Assembly: GCF_000813965.1 (NCBI RefSeq)
Contig: NZ_JWLI01000013.1
Location: forward strand, 62,001-126,000
Direction of reading: 5' to 3'
Length of the DNA stretch: 64,000 nucleotides
DNA from: Leisingera sp. ANG-M7
GTDB lineage: Bacteria > Pseudomonadota > Alphaproteobacteria > Rhodobacterales > Rhodobacteraceae
In this document: positions 43,615 to 53,690 of the stretch, one piece after another
Numbering within the stretch: position 1 is the first letter of the stretch
How the letters are laid out: each line of letters begins with the position of its first letter
Program-made: the position numbers and the translations under genes
The notes under the pieces: generated by a model
The model's input: only the letters and a program-made list of their open reading frames with translations
The model's database searches: none
What the model was told of the DNA's origin: nothing

Positions 43615-45918
43615 TTAGGGCGCGTTGCCCGCCGCGGATTGGGCGGGAGCACTCTCTACCTCAACAGGCTGGATACCCGCAGGCGCGTGGCTTCGGATCT
43701 GGTCATGGATCAGCGCCTTGCGCAGCGGTTTGGTCAGGTAGTGGTCCAGCCCGGCGGCCAGTATACCCTCGGAATCGCCTGCCATCGCATGCGCAGTCAG
43801 CGCCACAACAGGCACACGGCTGCCGGTCCCTGCCTCCAGCCTGCGGATTTCCATCGTGGCTTCCTTGCCGTCCATCATCGGCATCGAGATGTCCATGAAA
43901 ATCAGATCGGGGCGGTAGGTCTTGAAGGCCTCGACCGCCTCCAGTCCGTTGTTGGCAAATTGCAGCTCAATGTTCAGCTCCTTCACGATTTTGCTGAACA
44001 CCAGCTGGTTGGTCTTGTTGTCCTCCGCTGCCAGCACGCGCAATTTGCGGATCGCCGGGGCCGCGGGCGCGGCAGGAGCTGCCGGTGCCGCGGCCACTGG
44101 CGCGGGAGGGGGGGGCGTCTGGGGCGGCACGGGCGCTGCTGCTGCTGCGGAAGCGGCTGCCGCGGGGCGTATATCCGGACCTGTGGTTTCGCCGCTCAGC
44201 CGGGCCAGCTGGCTGAACAGGTCATCGCGCGGGGCCGGGCTTTGCAGCACACCGCTGACCAGCTGCCGCAGATCGGACCCGATGGCGGCATGCGGGCTGG
44301 AATTCAGCAGCAGGACCGGCACCCCGGTCCAGCCGTAGGACTTGAGGTCGCGGGCCAGCTGCAAGCCGTCCAGCCCCGGCAGGTTGTGGCCGCTCAGCAC
44401 CAGGCTGATACCGCCCTGCATCGCTGCCAGTGCCTCCGCCGCGGTGCCAGCTGTGGTCACCTTGAGGCCCAGCATCTGCAAATGCTTCTGCAGGATCTCG
44501 CAGTTCAGCGGCACATCGTCCACCAGCAGCACATGGCGCAGGCTTCCGGGCAGTTTCGGCAGTGTCTGTTCTGCTGCGCCACCAACCACAGGCAGTGGCA
44601 GCCGGAAGCCGAAACAGGACCCCTTACCCTCTTCGCTGTCCACCCAGATTTCGCCGCCCATCATCTCGATCAGCCGCTTGGAGATCGCCAGCCCCAGCCC
44701 GGTGCCTTCGAACTTGCGGTTGCGCTCATCCTCAACCTGATTGAATTCGCCGAACACGTGTTCCAGCTTCTCTGCTGGAATGCCGATCCCGGTGTCCTCA
44801 ATTGTGACATGCACCGCGCATTGCCCGTCTTCGGGCGAGGTGATGCCGGTCACCCGCAGGGTCACATGGCCCTCCTTGGTGAATTTCACCGCATTGCCGG
44901 CCAGGTTCGTCAGCACCTGCCGGATCCGGCCCGGGTCGCCTACGAACCGCGTCGGCAGGAACAGGTCGTAATCCACCAGCAGCGCCAGACCCTTGTCGCG
45001 GGCGGTTGGCTGCAGCAGCATCACCACCTCATGCAGGCTGCGCTCCAGATCAAACTCCTGCGGATGCAGCTCAAGCTTGTCGGCCTCGATCTTGGAGTAG
45101 TCCAGCACGTCGTTGATGATGACCAGCAGCGCCTCGCCCGAGTTCTTGATGGTTTTGGCGTAGAGCTGCTGCTCCTCGTTCAGCTCTGTATCGTTCAATA
45201 GTTCGGCCATGCCGACGACCCCGTTCATCGGGGTGCGGATCTCGTGGCTCATGTTGGCGAGGAAGGCGGATTTGGCGCGGTTTGCCGCTTCGGCCCGAGC
45301 GCGCGCATCCTGCAGTTCCTGCTCATAGCGCACTGTCGAGGTGATATCGAGCGCCAGTGTGACCACATCGCCGCCGTGACCGCGCTGATCGATCAGCCGC
45401 AGGTACCGCTCATCCCAAAGCTGGACCACCACCGGTTCCGGGGAATCGCAATGCCAGCGCTCTGACATCATCGCATGCCAGTCCCGGGCCTTCATGCTGC
45501 CGGTGCTGATCAGCCCCTCTTCAATCAGCAGCTCCAGGATCCGCTCATAGGTGATTCCCGGCGTGACCTCTTCCAGCCCGTCAAAGATGTTGAGGTAGGC
45601 GGCATTGGCACCGATCAGGTGCCCCGCTGCGTCAAAGAAGGCAAAGCCGTCCTGAAACGCCTGGATCGAATGCCACAGCCGCCGTTCGGCGGTTTCGATC
45701 TTCTCGTTGGCGGTGTGCAGGTCGGATTTCACCTTGGCGTTTTCGTCGCGCACGGTGGCGACCTCGGCCTGAGTCTGGCCGATTTGCTTGGTCAGCGCCA
45801 GCGCGTGGCGGCCCAGCTTGCGGTTGGCAGCGGACAGCTCAGCCTGCTTCAGCTCAAGCAGCCGTTCAGCGGCGAGCCGTGCCCGCCGTTCTTCCGCAAG
45901 TTTGTCAGCAAGGCTCAT
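43615..45918 (-). CDS. Cytoplasmic hybrid histidine kinase with pseudo-receiver and receiver
   Basis: The 767-aa protein has no membrane helix. The order is an N-terminal coiled coil (1-75), a PAS domain (about 80-190), HisKA with His225 in [11 protein letters not shown], HATPase with [12 protein letters not shown], a receiver-like domain (about 470-585), a Pro/Ala linker, and a true receiver with Asp676 in [11 protein letters not shown]. In the first receiver the phospho-acceptor Asp is replaced ([12 protein letters not shown]; Ser509 at that place), so it cannot take phosphate. It probably senses an internal signal through PAS. Confidence 0.93.
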   Translation of the reverse strand: MSLADKLAEERRARLAAERLLELKQAELSAANRKLGRHALALTKQIGQTQAEVATVRDENAKVKSDLHTANEKIETAERRLWHSIQAFQDGFAFFDAAGHLIGANAAYLNIFDGLEEVTPGITYERILELLIEEGLISTGSMKARDWHAMMSERWHCDSPEPVVVQLWDERYLRLIDQRGHGGDVVTLALDITSTVRYEQELQDARARAEAANRAKSAFLANMSHEIRTPMNGVVGMAELLNDTELNEEQQLYAKTIKNSGEALLVIINDVLDYSKIEADKLELHPQEFDLERSLHEVVMLLQPTARDKGLALLVDYDLFLPTRFVGDPGRIRQVLTNLAGNAVKFTKEGHVTLRVTGITSPEDGQCAVHVTIEDTGIGIPAEKLEHVFGEFNQVEDERNRKFEGTGLGLAISKRLIEMMGGEIWVDSEEGKGSCFGFRLPLPVVGGAAEQTLPKLPGSLRHVLLVDDVPLNCEILQKHLQMLGLKVTTAGTAAEALAAMQGGISLVLSGHNLPGLDGLQLARDLKSYGWTGVPVLLLNSSPHAAIGSDLRQLVSGVLQSPAPRDDLFSQLARLSGETTGPDIRPAAAASAAAAAPVPPQTPPPPAPVAAAPAAPAAPAAPAIRKLRVLAAEDNKTNQLVFSKIVKELNIELQFANNGLEAVEAFKTYRPDLIFMDISMPMMDGKEATMEIRRLEAGTGSRVPVVALTAHAMAGDSEGILAAGLDHYLTKPLRKALIHDQIRSHAPAGIQPVEVESAPAQSAAGNAP

Positions 45919-46068
45919 CCCTGCGAACTCCGCAATCCATCACCGCAAAAAGGCGCGCAGCAATTTCTGCGCGCAGGGCAGCCGCGCTGCTCTCTCTTTT
46001 TGTTACGCTGAGGAATCTTGCTATGACGTTAAGCCCGTGCCAGCCTGACACCAGTATTGGAGGGTGCC

Positions 46069-49000
46069 ATGCCGCGTCTGTTTGCTTCTGCTTTTCTATA
46101 TTTTATTGCTTTTATTACGTTTCTGCCGACTGCCGAGGCGCAGCAGGCGGTTCCTGAGTTTGGTTACCGCTCATACGCGGATACCGATTTTTTCGGCTCT
46201 GATCTGCAACCGCTGTTTGATACAGACATCGAGTCATGCGCCCGGGCCTGCACGGCACAAGCGGACTGTGCGGGTTTTGTATTCAATCAACGGGCGAACG
46301 CCTGTTTCCCAAAGTCCGCGATGGGGCAGTCCAGCCCGTATGCAGGCGCCCTGTCCGCGGTAAAACAGTCTGCTGCGCCCGGGCTGGCAGCGGCGGCTGT
46401 GCCCCGTGCTGCGCGGCTGGATTTCCTGCCGGAACAGGAACTGCAGCGCGCGGCAGGCCTCTCCCGCACCTTGGGTCTGAACTATCCGCTAGACACCAAT
46501 GACGCTGGTGAAGCCCGCGCCGCCGCCCGCAGCCTGCGGCGGGACGGTGCGCCCCTCGCTGCCCTGCGCTGGATGGCCCAGGCTATTGTGCTGGAAGATG
46601 AGACCGCGGATTGGACAGAATTTTCAAGAATTTTGCTGGGCGCCGCCAAGGACAGCAACAGCCGCAGCCAGCAGCGCCGCCACCGCACGCAGGCGTTTTC
46701 CGCGGCGTTGAACGGCTACCTGCGCGCCAAGGAGCCCGAGGCGCAGGCCCGGGCGCTGCGTCAGGCGGCAGAGGCGGTTGAGACGCTGGGCCGCGGGCGG
46801 GACATGCTGCCGCTCCTGCATCTGGCGGAGGAGATCATTCCGCTCAAGGCCAATGCCGAACTGCTGAACTATGCGATCCGCAAATACGGCTTCCGCGTCA
46901 CCTCGAGCACGGTGGAAAGCGACAGCGCTGCGCCGCGCATCTGCGCCGAATTCTCGGAAGATCTGGAACAGGCCGGCACCGATTACGAAAATTACGTCCG
47001 TATGGATGAGGCCAGTCTCGCCGTCACCGCCCAGGGCCGCCAGCTGTGTGTGGACGGGGTGGAGCACGGCAAGCGCTACCGCATCACCCTGCGCCGCGGC
47101 CTGCCTGCGGCCAGCGGCGAGCAGCTGCTGAAGGATGTGGAACTGACCCACTATGTCCGTGACCGGTCCCCGCAGGTCCGCTTCCCGGGCCGCGCCTATG
47201 TGCTGCCCGCGGGCGGTCAGGCCGCACTGCCGGTGGAGACGGTGAATGTCACAGACCTGGACCTGCGCCTGCGCCGGGTCAGCAGCCGCAATGTGCTGCG
47301 CACCCTGCAGGAGGGGTACTTTGCCAAGCCGCTCTCCCAGTGGGAGGATGAGCATTTCGCTGCGAGTATTGCCGAGGAAATCTGGACCGGCAGTGCCAGC
47401 GTCGACACCGCCATCAACCAGATGATGACCAGCCGCCTGCCGCTGGACGATGCGCTGACCGGGCAAAAGACGCCGGGGCTTTACGCCCTCACCGCCCGGG
47501 TGCCGGGCGCTGATCCCTATGACGATGCCGGCGCCACCCAGTGGTTCGTGCTGACCGGCCTTGGCCTCAGCACCATGTCCGGCAGCGATGGCCTGCATGT
47601 TCAGGTGCAGGGGCTGCGCGATGCCAAACCGCAGGCGGATGCCGAGGTCAGCCTGATCTCTGCCGCCAACGAGGTTCTGGCGACCGCCAGCAGCGACGCC
47701 AGCGGTTACGTGCATTTTGCCCACGGCCTTACCCGCGGCACCGGCGGCGCGACACCGGCTTTGATCACCGCACGGGCAGGGGAGGGCGACTTCACCTTCC
47801 TGCCGCTGAACGATGCCGCCTTTGACCTCTCTGACCGCGGCGTTTCGGGCCGTCCCGCCCCAGGGCCGGTGGATGTGTTCCTGGCGACCACCCGCGGCGC
47901 TTTCCGCGCCGGGGAAACCGTGCATGTGACCGCGCTGGCCCGTGACAGCAAGGCGCAAGCCATCGACGGTCTGCCGCTGACCGCAGTCCTGTTGCGCCCG
48001 GACGGGGTGGAATACACCCGCCAGACCTCCGCCGCGGGCCATCAGGGCGGCCATGTCTTTGCCCTTGCCACCGGTCCAGCCGCCCCGCGCGGCACCTGGC
48101 GGATCGAGATCAAGAGCGACCTCAAGGCACCGGCGCTGGCCAGCCGTCAGATCCTGGTTGAGGATTTCCTGCCCGAGCGCATCGACTTTACCCAGCAGGT
48201 TGCCAACGCAGACGCCCTCCAGCCCGGCGGCGCAGCGCAGATCGACCTGCAGGCCGACTACTTGTTCGGCGCCCCCGGCGCGGGCCTGAAGGTGGAGGGC
48301 AGCCTCCGCCTTACCGCCGCCAGCACTCTCGAACAGTGGCCCGGCTTCCGCTTCGGCCGCTATGACGAGGCCTCCTCCGCCCAGACTGAGTATTTCGGAG
48401 GCGAAGAAACCGGCACAGACGGCAGCGCTGTCATTGCCGCCAGCCTCCCCGCCGCCACACCGGCTGAGGGTAAGCCGCTGCTCGCCACTCTCACCACCCG
48501 TGTGGCTGACGGATCTGCCCGCCCGGTGGAGCGCTCCATGGAATTGCCGGTCCGCCCGTCCGGTCCGGTCATTGGCATCAAACCCATGTTTGATGAGGTC
48601 GCGGCAGAAGGCTCAGAAGCCGGCTTCGAGCTCATCGCCCTCGCTCCGGACCTGACCCCGATGCCGATGCGGGTCAAATGGACCCTGAACCGGGTCGAGA
48701 CCCGCTACCAGTGGTATCAGCTCTACGGCAACTGGAACTGGGAGCCCATCACCCGGCGCACCCGCATCGCCACCGGCGAGGCGCAGCTGGGCAGCGACCC
48801 GCTTGCGCTCTCCCAGCCCGTCGATTGGGGCCGCTACGAACTGGTGGTGGAGCGTCTTGACGGCGCCTATGCCTCCGCCGCCTATGATTTCTATGCTGGC
48901 TGGTACGCGCCCGAAGGCAGCACCGAGACACCCGCCCGGCTGGAGCTGTCGCTGGATAACGAAAGCTATGCCCCCGGTGACACCGCCCGCCTGCGTATCG

Positions 49001-51519
49001 TGCCGCAGGCAGCCGGCACGGCGCTGGTCTCGGTGGTCTCCAACCATCTGATCCACCGCATGGCGGTGGAGGTCCTGGCCGGCGAAACTGTGATCCCGCT
49101 GGAGGTGACGCAGGATTGGGGCAGCGGTGCCTATGTGACCGCAACCGTGATCCAGCCCGTGGCTGGCGACCGTGGCCGCACCCCGCTGCGTGCCCTGGGC
49201 CTCGCCCACGCCAGCGTCACCCAGCCCGGCCAGCAGCTGCAGGTCGCCATTGACGTCCCCGAGGTGGCCCGTCCGCGCGGCACCCAAGTGGCGAAACTCC
49301 GCGTGGATGGCGCGGCTGAGGGCGAGGAGGTCTGGCTGACCGTCGCTGCCGTAGACCTCGGCATCCTTAACCTCACCGGCTTCACCAGCCCCGATCCCAG
49401 CGCGCATTACTACGGCCAGCGCCGCTTAGGCGTGGAACTGCGCGATGTTTATGGCCGCCTCATCGACCCCGGCAACGGTGCGATGGGCCGTATCCGCTCC
49501 GGCGGTGACGCCGGCAGCGGCATGAAGTTGCAATCGCCGCCGCCAACGCAGGATCTGGTGGCGCTGTTCTCTGGCCCTTTGCAGGTGGACGCAAACGGCG
49601 AGGCGGAATTCCCCCTGACGCTCCCCGCCTTCAACGGCACCGTGCGGCTGATGGCGGTCGCCTGGTCGGGCAAGGCCGTGGGCCAGGCAGAGGCCGACAT
49701 GCTGGTGCGCGACCCGGTGGTGGTCACCGCCTCGCTGCCGCGCTTCCTGGCGCCGGGCGATCAAAGCCGCGCCCGGATCGAGATCGTGCACGCCGACGGC
49801 CCTGCCGGAGACATGCAACTGACCGCCAGCACCGCAGGCGGCCTGACACTAGGCAGCCTGCCTGCCTCCGTCACCTTGCAGGAACAAGGCAAGACTGTGC
49901 TGGAACTGCCGGTCACAGCAGAAAACGTTGGCGACCACCAGCTGACCCTCACCCTCACTACGCCCGACGGGCAGGAGCTGCAGCAGACCCTGCGGATGCC
50001 GGTCCGTGCCAATGATCCGGTGGTATCACAGACCCGCCGCTTCACCCTGGCGGCGGGCGATACCTTCCTGTTCAGCAAGGACGTCTTCACAGGCCTGCGC
50101 CCCGGCACTGCGCGTGCCACCATTTCCTCCGGCCCGCTGGCAAAATTCGACGTGCCGGGCCTCTTGGCGGAACTGGACCAGTATCCCTATGGCTGCACCG
50201 AGCAGGTGACCTCCAAGGCGCTGCCGCTCCTCTACCTCAGCAGTGTCGCCCAAGCCGCAGGTCTGGGCAACGGCCCAGCGGTGGAGGCCCGAATCAACGC
50301 GGCTATCCGCAAGGTGCTGACCCGGCAGGCCCCCAGCGGCGCTTTTGGTCTCTGGCGCGCGGACAGCGGCGAGTTCTGGCTGGATGCCTATGCCAGCGAC
50401 TTCCTCAGTCGCGCCCGTGCCCAAGGGTATGAGGTGCCGCAGCAGGCCTTCGCGCAGGCAATGGACAATCTGCGCAACCGCATCAACTACGCCCCTGATT
50501 TCGACATCGGCGGTGAGGAGATTGCCTATGCCCTGCTGGTGCTGGCCCGCGAAGGCGCGGCCCAGATGGGCGACCTGCGCTATTATGCGGATGTGAAGGG
50601 CGATGCCTTTGCCACCCCTCTTGCTGCTGCTCAGCTGGGCGCCGCGCTCGCGGCCTATGGGGATCAGCGCCGGGCGGACCGGATGTTCGCCCGCGCAGCG
50701 CAGATGTTCGGCAGCGAGGGGGAGGATGAAGCCCGCCTCTGGCGCGCCGATTTCGGCACCCGCCTGCGCGACACCGCCGGCGTTCTGGCATTGGCGGCAG
50801 AGGCCGGATCAGAGGCCGTTGACCGCACCAGCCTCTCGGCGCGGCTCTCGAATGCCAGCGGCTACCGCTCCACCCAGGAGTCCGCCTGGACCCTGATGGC
50901 CGCCCATGCGCTGACCCAAAATCCTGAGGACTCGGGCCTGCTGGTCAATGGTCAACCCGTTCAGGGCCCGTTTGTGCAGGCCGCAGACGGTCAGAACACG
51001 CCGGAAATGGCCCTGACCGCCGCCAATGGGCGCAGCGCGGAGATCACCCTCACCACGCTCGGCGTGCCTCAGCTTGCGCCCGCAGCGGGCGGCTTCGGCT
51101 ACACGATTGAGCGCAGCTACTTCACGCTGGAAGGTCAGGCACTGGACGTGCAGTCCATGCAAACTGGCGCGCGGTTTGTGGCTGTCTTACGGGTGAAACC
51201 GCATGAAAAGACCGGCGCGCGGCTGATGATCAACGATCCGCTGCCCGCGGGGTTCGAGATCGACAACCCCAACCTCCTGCGCTCCGGCGACCTGCGCGAC
51301 CTCGACTGGCTGAACCCGGCAGAGGCTGAGCACGCCGAGTTCCGCAGCGACCGCTTCCTGGCGGCGGTGAATGTGCGTGACGCCTCGCCGGTGACGCTGG
51401 CCTATGTGGTCCGCGCGGTGACGCCCGGCGTGTTCCACCATCCGGCGGCCTCGGCCGAGGACATGTACCGCCCCGCCTACCGCGCCCGCACCGGCACGGG
51501 GCGTGTCGAAGTCAGGTGA
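46069..51519 (+). CDS. Bacterial alpha-2-macroglobulin with N-terminal PAN-like domain
   Basis: A 1816-aa exported protein; ATG 46069 follows GGAGGGTGCC. After the signal peptide (to about residue 25), residues 30-95 form a PAN/apple-like domain (FGYRSYADTDFFGSDL, Cys57/61/67/79). The rest is alpha-2-macroglobulin: macroglobulin domains, the thioester motif with Cys1376 in YPYGCTEQ, a helical complement domain, and a C-terminal receptor-binding-like domain. Bacterial A2Ms trap foreign proteases and guard the periplasm. Its stop overlaps pbpC, the conserved partner. Confidence 0.94.
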   Translation: MPRLFASAFLYFIAFITFLPTAEAQQAVPEFGYRSYADTDFFGSDLQPLFDTDIESCARACTAQADCAGFVFNQRANACFPKSAMGQSSPYAGALSAVKQSAAPGLAAAAVPRAARLDFLPEQELQRAAGLSRTLGLNYPLDTNDAGEARAAARSLRRDGAPLAALRWMAQAIVLEDETADWTEFSRILLGAAKDSNSRSQQRRHRTQAFSAALNGYLRAKEPEAQARALRQAAEAVETLGRGRDMLPLLHLAEEIIPLKANAELLNYAIRKYGFRVTSSTVESDSAAPRICAEFSEDLEQAGTDYENYVRMDEASLAVTAQGRQLCVDGVEHGKRYRITLRRGLPAASGEQLLKDVELTHYVRDRSPQVRFPGRAYVLPAGGQAALPVETVNVTDLDLRLRRVSSRNVLRTLQEGYFAKPLSQWEDEHFAASIAEEIWTGSASVDTAINQMMTSRLPLDDALTGQKTPGLYALTARVPGADPYDDAGATQWFVLTGLGLSTMSGSDGLHVQVQGLRDAKPQADAEVSLISAANEVLATASSDASGYVHFAHGLTRGTGGATPALITARAGEGDFTFLPLNDAAFDLSDRGVSGRPAPGPVDVFLATTRGAFRAGETVHVTALARDSKAQAIDGLPLTAVLLRPDGVEYTRQTSAAGHQGGHVFALATGPAAPRGTWRIEIKSDLKAPALASRQILVEDFLPERIDFTQQVANADALQPGGAAQIDLQADYLFGAPGAGLKVEGSLRLTAASTLEQWPGFRFGRYDEASSAQTEYFGGEETGTDGSAVIAASLPAATPAEGKPLLATLTTRVADGSARPVERSMELPVRPSGPVIGIKPMFDEVAAEGSEAGFELIALAPDLTPMPMRVKWTLNRVETRYQWYQLYGNWNWEPITRRTRIATGEAQLGSDPLALSQPVDWGRYELVVERLDGAYASAAYDFYAGWYAPEGSTETPARLELSLDNESYAPGDTARLRIVPQAAGTALVSVVSNHLIHRMAVEVLAGETVIPLEVTQDWGSGAYVTATVIQPVAGDRGRTPLRALGLAHASVTQPGQQLQVAIDVPEVARPRGTQVAKLRVDGAAEGEEVWLTVAAVDLGILNLTGFTSPDPSAHYYGQRRLGVELRDVYGRLIDPGNGAMGRIRSGGDAGSGMKLQSPPPTQDLVALFSGPLQVDANGEAEFPLTLPAFNGTVRLMAVAWSGKAVGQAEADMLVRDPVVVTASLPRFLAPGDQSRARIEIVHADGPAGDMQLTASTAGGLTLGSLPASVTLQEQGKTVLELPVTAENVGDHQLTLTLTTPDGQELQQTLRMPVRANDPVVSQTRRFTLAAGDTFLFSKDVFTGLRPGTARATISSGPLAKFDVPGLLAELDQYPYGCTEQVTSKALPLLYLSSVAQAAGLGNGPAVEARINAAIRKVLTRQAPSGAFGLWRADSGEFWLDAYASDFLSRARAQGYEVPQQAFAQAMDNLRNRINYAPDFDIGGEEIAYALLVLAREGAAQMGDLRYYADVKGDAFATPLAAAQLGAALAAYGDQRRADRMFARAAQMFGSEGEDEARLWRADFGTRLRDTAGVLALAAEAGSEAVDRTSLSARLSNASGYRSTQESAWTLMAAHALTQNPEDSGLLVNGQPVQGPFVQAADGQNTPEMALTAANGRSAEITLTTLGVPQLAPAAGGFGYTIERSYFTLEGQALDVQSMQTGARFVAVLRVKPHEKTGARLMINDPLPAGFEIDNPNLLRSGDLRDLDWLNPAEAEHAEFRSDRFLAAVNVRDASPVTLAYVVRAVTPGVFHHPAASAEDMYRPAYRARTGTGRVEVR

Positions 51520-53663
51520 GACGCCTGTTCAACAGAACCGAGGGCATTGCCCGTCCGCGGGGGGGCGAGTATCGCCCGCCCAGGGGGGCGGACGGGCGAT
51601 GCCCGGCCTATCGGCCAGGCAAAAAGTGGCAATGGGGTGCTCTAACCCTAGCGCTGCTGATTGCGGTGACGTTCGCCGCCTATCGCGCCTTTGACACTTG
51701 GATTGAACGCACAGATCTCCCGCTCACTCTCGCGGAAACCTCCACCGAAATCCTCGACCGCAACGGCAAGCTCTTGCGCGCCTACTCCGTGGACGACGGC
51801 CTCTGGCGCCTCGCCGTCCAGCCCGCCGACGTCGACCCGCGCTTCCTGCAGATGCTCTTGCGCTACGAGGACAAGCGCTTCCGCTCCCACGCCGGCGTCG
51901 ATCCCATCGCCCTGATCCGCGCCGCGGGACAGGCGCTGTTGAACGGCCGCACAGTCTCCGGTGGCTCCACCCTCACCATGCAGGTGGCGCGCCTGCTGGA
52001 AGACGGCACCACCGGCCGCTGGTCCGGCAAACTGCGCCAGATGCGCGTCGCACTGGCGCTGGAACGCCGCCTCAGCAAGGATCAGATCCTCACCCTCTAC
52101 CTGACCCATGCCCCCTATGGCGGCGCGGCAGAGGGCATCCGCGCCGCCGCCTTCAGCTGGTTCGGCAAGGAGCCGAGACGCCTGACCCCGGCTGAGGCCG
52201 CGCTGCTGGTGGCCCTTCCGCAAAGCCCCGAGCGCCGCCGCCCGGACCGCTTCCCCCAGGCCGCCAGCGATGCCCGCGACCGGGTGCTGGAGCGCATGCA
52301 GCACCAGGGTATCCTGACCGGGGAACAGGCTGAGGCCGCCCGCCGCACCCCGCTGCCGCACCGCATGGCCGCCTTCCCGCGCCTTGCCCCGCATCTGGCG
52401 GACCGGGTGGCAGCCCGGCACCCCGGCCAGCGCCAGGTGCGCCTAACCCTCGACGGCGCGGTGCAGGTGCGGATGGAAACCCTGCTGGCTGAGGCAGCCC
52501 GCCGCACTGGCCCGCGCCTCTCTGCCGCCCTCATCGCCGCCGACCATCAGACAGGTGAGGTTCTGGCGATGGCTGGCTCCCCCGGTTACTCCGACGCCAC
52601 CCGCCGCGGCTTTGTCGACATGACCCAGGCGATCCGCTCTCCCGGCTCCACCCTGAAACCGCTGATCTACGGCCTCGCCTTTGACCAGGGTCTGGCGCAT
52701 CCGGAAACCCTGATCCATGACGGCCCGGTCAACTTTTCAGGTTACGCGCCGCAGAACTTTGACGGTGAATTCCGCGGCGACATAACCGTGCGCGAGGCGC
52801 TGCATTTGTCCCTCAATATCCCCGTGGTGAAACTGACGCAGGAGCTTGGTCCGGCGCGGGTGATGGCCTCGCTGCGGGCCGTCGGTGCTAAGCCTGAGCT
52901 GCCCGGCGGTGCGCCCGGGCTGGCGCTGTCACTCGGCGGTCTCGGCATCAGCCTGCAGGACATGGTGCAGCTTTACGCCGGGCTGGCGGCAGGCGGGCAG
53001 GGACCGCGCCTTCGCGTGATGCAAGGCGTGGCGCCGCAGCCCGCAGGCCGCCTCACTTCCCCGGAAGCCGCCTGGCAGGTGGCAGACATCCTGCGCGGCC
53101 TGCCGGTGCCCGCAGGCGCGCGGGCCGGCACCATCGCCTATAAAACCGGCACCTCCTACGGCCACCGCGATGCCTGGGCAATCGGCTGGGACGGGCGCCA
53201 TGTGATCGGCGTCTGGATGGGCCGCGCGGACGGCACGCCGGTGCCCGGCATCTTCGGCGGCGATCTGGCCGCGCCGGTGCTGTTTGAAGCCTTCGGATGG
53301 CTGAAGCCCGCGCTCGACCCGCTGCCGCCGCCACCGCCCGCCACGCTGATTGTCAGCTCTGCCGCTTTGCCGCCGCCCTTGCAGCGCTTCCGCCCCCGCG
53401 ATGCGGCCTTTTCCGAACCGGCAGACGCGCCCGAACTGATCTTCCCGCCCAAAGGCGCCCGGCTGATGCTGCAGGGCGCGGACCTGACGCTGAAACTCCG
53501 TGGCGGCACCGCGCCGTTTCTCGTGATAGCAAACGGCCTGCCGGTGCTGTCCGGCCAGCGCCGCCGCGAGTTCTCCCTGCCCAGCCCAGGCCCCGGTTTT
53601 TCCTCGCTGGTGATTGTCGATGGTGCGGGCCGCTCCGACCGGGTTAACCTGCGGATTGATTGA
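51516..53663 (+). CDS. pbpC: Penicillin-binding protein 1C (PbpC)
   Basis: PbpC joins a glycosyltransferase and a transpeptidase for peptidoglycan repair beside A2M. The 715-aa frame starts at GTG 51516, overlapping the A2M stop. It has a membrane anchor near residues 44-62, GT51 motifs EDKRFRSHAGVDP and SGGSTLTMQVARLL, then transpeptidase Ser378 in SPGSTLKPLIYG and KTGTSYGHRDAWAIG. A C-terminal immunoglobulin-like PbpC domain follows. Residues 8-30 come from an unusual G-rich hairpin (51549-51597); no in-frame ATG lies after it. Confidence 0.95.
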   Translation: MRRLFNRTEGIARPRGGEYRPPRGADGRCPAYRPGKKWQWGALTLALLIAVTFAAYRAFDTWIERTDLPLTLAETSTEILDRNGKLLRAYSVDDGLWRLAVQPADVDPRFLQMLLRYEDKRFRSHAGVDPIALIRAAGQALLNGRTVSGGSTLTMQVARLLEDGTTGRWSGKLRQMRVALALERRLSKDQILTLYLTHAPYGGAAEGIRAAAFSWFGKEPRRLTPAEAALLVALPQSPERRRPDRFPQAASDARDRVLERMQHQGILTGEQAEAARRTPLPHRMAAFPRLAPHLADRVAARHPGQRQVRLTLDGAVQVRMETLLAEAARRTGPRLSAALIAADHQTGEVLAMAGSPGYSDATRRGFVDMTQAIRSPGSTLKPLIYGLAFDQGLAHPETLIHDGPVNFSGYAPQNFDGEFRGDITVREALHLSLNIPVVKLTQELGPARVMASLRAVGAKPELPGGAPGLALSLGGLGISLQDMVQLYAGLAAGGQGPRLRVMQGVAPQPAGRLTSPEAAWQVADILRGLPVPAGARAGTIAYKTGTSYGHRDAWAIGWDGRHVIGVWMGRADGTPVPGIFGGDLAAPVLFEAFGWLKPALDPLPPPPPATLIVSSAALPPPLQRFRPRDAAFSEPADAPELIFPPKGARLMLQGADLTLKLRGGTAPFLVIANGLPVLSGQRRREFSLPSPGPGFSSLVIVDGAGRSDRVNLRID

Positions 53664-53690
53664 TCGCCAATTTCATCCCGAGGCCCTTTC

